This document shows positions 63,312 to 64,000 of a stretch of 64,000 nt of DNA, piece by piece. How positions within the stretch are numbered: the stretch's first letter is position 1; each line of letters opens with the position of its first letter. Under the pieces are notes generated by a model that did not search any database, had not been told where the DNA came from, and saw nothing but the letters and a program-made list of their open reading frames with translations. The stretch is taken from NCBI RefSeq assembly GCF_018256155.1, contig NZ_JAERLY010000003.1:62001-126000 (forward strand), read 5' to 3'. Position numbers and translations under genes: made by a program. Source of the stretch: Gluconobacter sp. Dm-62 (lineage in GTDB: Bacteria > Pseudomonadota > Alphaproteobacteria > Acetobacterales > Acetobacteraceae).

Positions 63312-64000
63312 ATGGCATCGGCGAACCATCCCGAGTCTGGCTCCTTATCCGAATACGGTCATGGCTCCCGTCGGATCCTGATCGTGACGGGTCTGTCCGG
63401 AGCGGGAAAATCATCCATATTGCGGGTTCTGGAAGATCTGGGTCATGAGGTCGTGGATAACCCACCCCTGAACCTGATCCAGGCGCTTGCTTCACGGGCC
63501 GGGCAGAATCTGGCCATCGGGATCGACGTCCGCAGTCGCGGGTTCGAAGCCTCCCGTGTGCTGGAAGAGCTCGAACGCCTGCGGCTCCTGCCTGACTGCT
63601 CGGTGCAGCTTCTTTACGCCACGGCCGAGCCTGAAATTCTCCTGCGTCGCTTTACCGCCACGCGTCGCCGCCATCCACTGGTAACCAGCGGCACCATTCT
63701 TCCCGGAATCGAACAGGAAACCGCCCTTTTGGCCCCTCTGCGGGCCAATGCGGACCTGGTCATCGACACGTCCGACCTGCCATCCCCGGAACTCCGCCAG
63801 CTGATCGAGACGCGCTTTGGCAGCACGGGCGGGGAAGGGCTGACGGTGGCCTTGATGTCCTTCGCCTATCCGTCCGGTCTGCCCCGCGAGGCGGACATGG
63901 TTTTTGATGCGCGCTTCCTGCGCAATCCGCATTATGATCCTGCACTCCAGCCCATGACCGGGCTGGATGAGGCAGTGGTGCAGTACGTGAAGTCAGACCC
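63312..64000 (+). CDS. rapZ: RNase adapter protein RapZ, 5' part
   Basis: The frame is open from ATG 63312 to the end of the window, giving 229 residues of a protein that continues beyond it. Walker A is VTGLSGAGKSSILRVLEDLGH, followed by VDNPPLNLI and, near the end, VFDARFLRNPHYDPALQPMTGLD. These are the signatures of RapZ/YvcJ, which in E. coli binds GlmZ and GlcN6P and steers RNase E. In alphaproteobacteria RapZ is coupled to hprK and ptsI-type PTS genes, as here. Confidence 0.9.
   Translation, partial: MASANHPESGSLSEYGHGSRRILIVTGLSGAGKSSILRVLEDLGHEVVDNPPLNLIQALASRAGQNLAIGIDVRSRGFEASRVLEELERLRLLPDCSVQLLYATAEPEILLRRFTATRRRHPLVTSGTILPGIEQETALLAPLRANADLVIDTSDLPSPELRQLIETRFGSTGGEGLTVALMSFAYPSGLPREADMVFDARFLRNPHYDPALQPMTGLDEAVVQYVKSD

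Overview
The window comes from an acetic acid bacterium (Acetobacteraceae), almost certainly Gluconobacter. The strongest evidence is a membrane-bound PQQ polyol dehydrogenase pair (sldB-sldA), an NAD xylitol dehydrogenase of the G. oxydans type, a GH68 levansucrase without a signal peptide, a long-chain polyol dehydrogenase, and alphaproteobacterial gene orders such as chvI-chvG near hprK-rapZ. The DNA is GC-rich and densely coding. I see no prophage, insertion sequence or CRISPR array.

Layout. 1-5.4 kb: end of a 2OG-Fe(II) oxygenase, asd, the peptidoglycan-recycling pair murQ-anmK, a host-attachment-family protein, an unlisted 43-residue membrane peptide and hemH. 5.4-7.2 kb: a candidate small RNA, then levansucrase with a leader stem-loop, then tRNA-Pro(CGG). 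7.3-13.5 kb, mostly minus strand: lepB, etfB-etfA, ETF-quinone oxidoreductase, trmB and metK. 13.8-18.8 kb: xylitol dehydrogenase, dapB, the divergent pair HxlR regulator/azoR, the divergent pair hmp/nsrR with a clear NsrR operator, and a decayed shikimate-dehydrogenase-like pseudogene. 18.8-22.1 kb: dnaJ and dnaK with a heat-shock promoter. 22.3-30.6 kb: an orphan lipoprotein, sldBA, a GT4 glycosyltransferase with a small overlapping gene and an EamA transporter, dcd, and murA ending in a compound inverted repeat.

30.7-43.4 kb is mixed housekeeping and accessory DNA: polyol dehydrogenase, free Met-R-sulfoxide reductase, LOG protein, two MFS transporters, dinB, a Nudix hydrolase, a PadR regulator with stacked palindromes, a VTT membrane protein, a single-domain response regulator, apt and a nitroreductase. 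43.4-54 kb: cold-shock protein, hrpB, a DegP-type protease followed by a two-component system, SIMPL and DCC proteins, a TPR glycosyltransferase, and infC. 54-64 kb: thrS, two glycosyltransferases, grpE, chvI-chvG, UrcA-like and RidA-like genes, hprK and the 5' part of rapZ.

Themes. Envelope turnover is represented by murQ, anmK, murA, lepB and degP plus its kinase pair. Periplasmic polyol oxidation is represented by sldBA and cytoplasmic polyol metabolism by xdh and the long-chain dehydrogenase. Stress sensing is represented by nsrR/hmp, HxlR/azoR and dnaK/dnaJ/grpE. The least ordinary signals are non-coding or translational: a promoter-plus-terminator unit with no gene at 5446-5575, a 13-bp perfect stem ahead of levansucrase, and three genes whose sequences point to non-standard start codons (infC ATA, hrpB CTG, trmB CTG). 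I ran no database searches; family calls rest on recognised motifs and recalled homologues.
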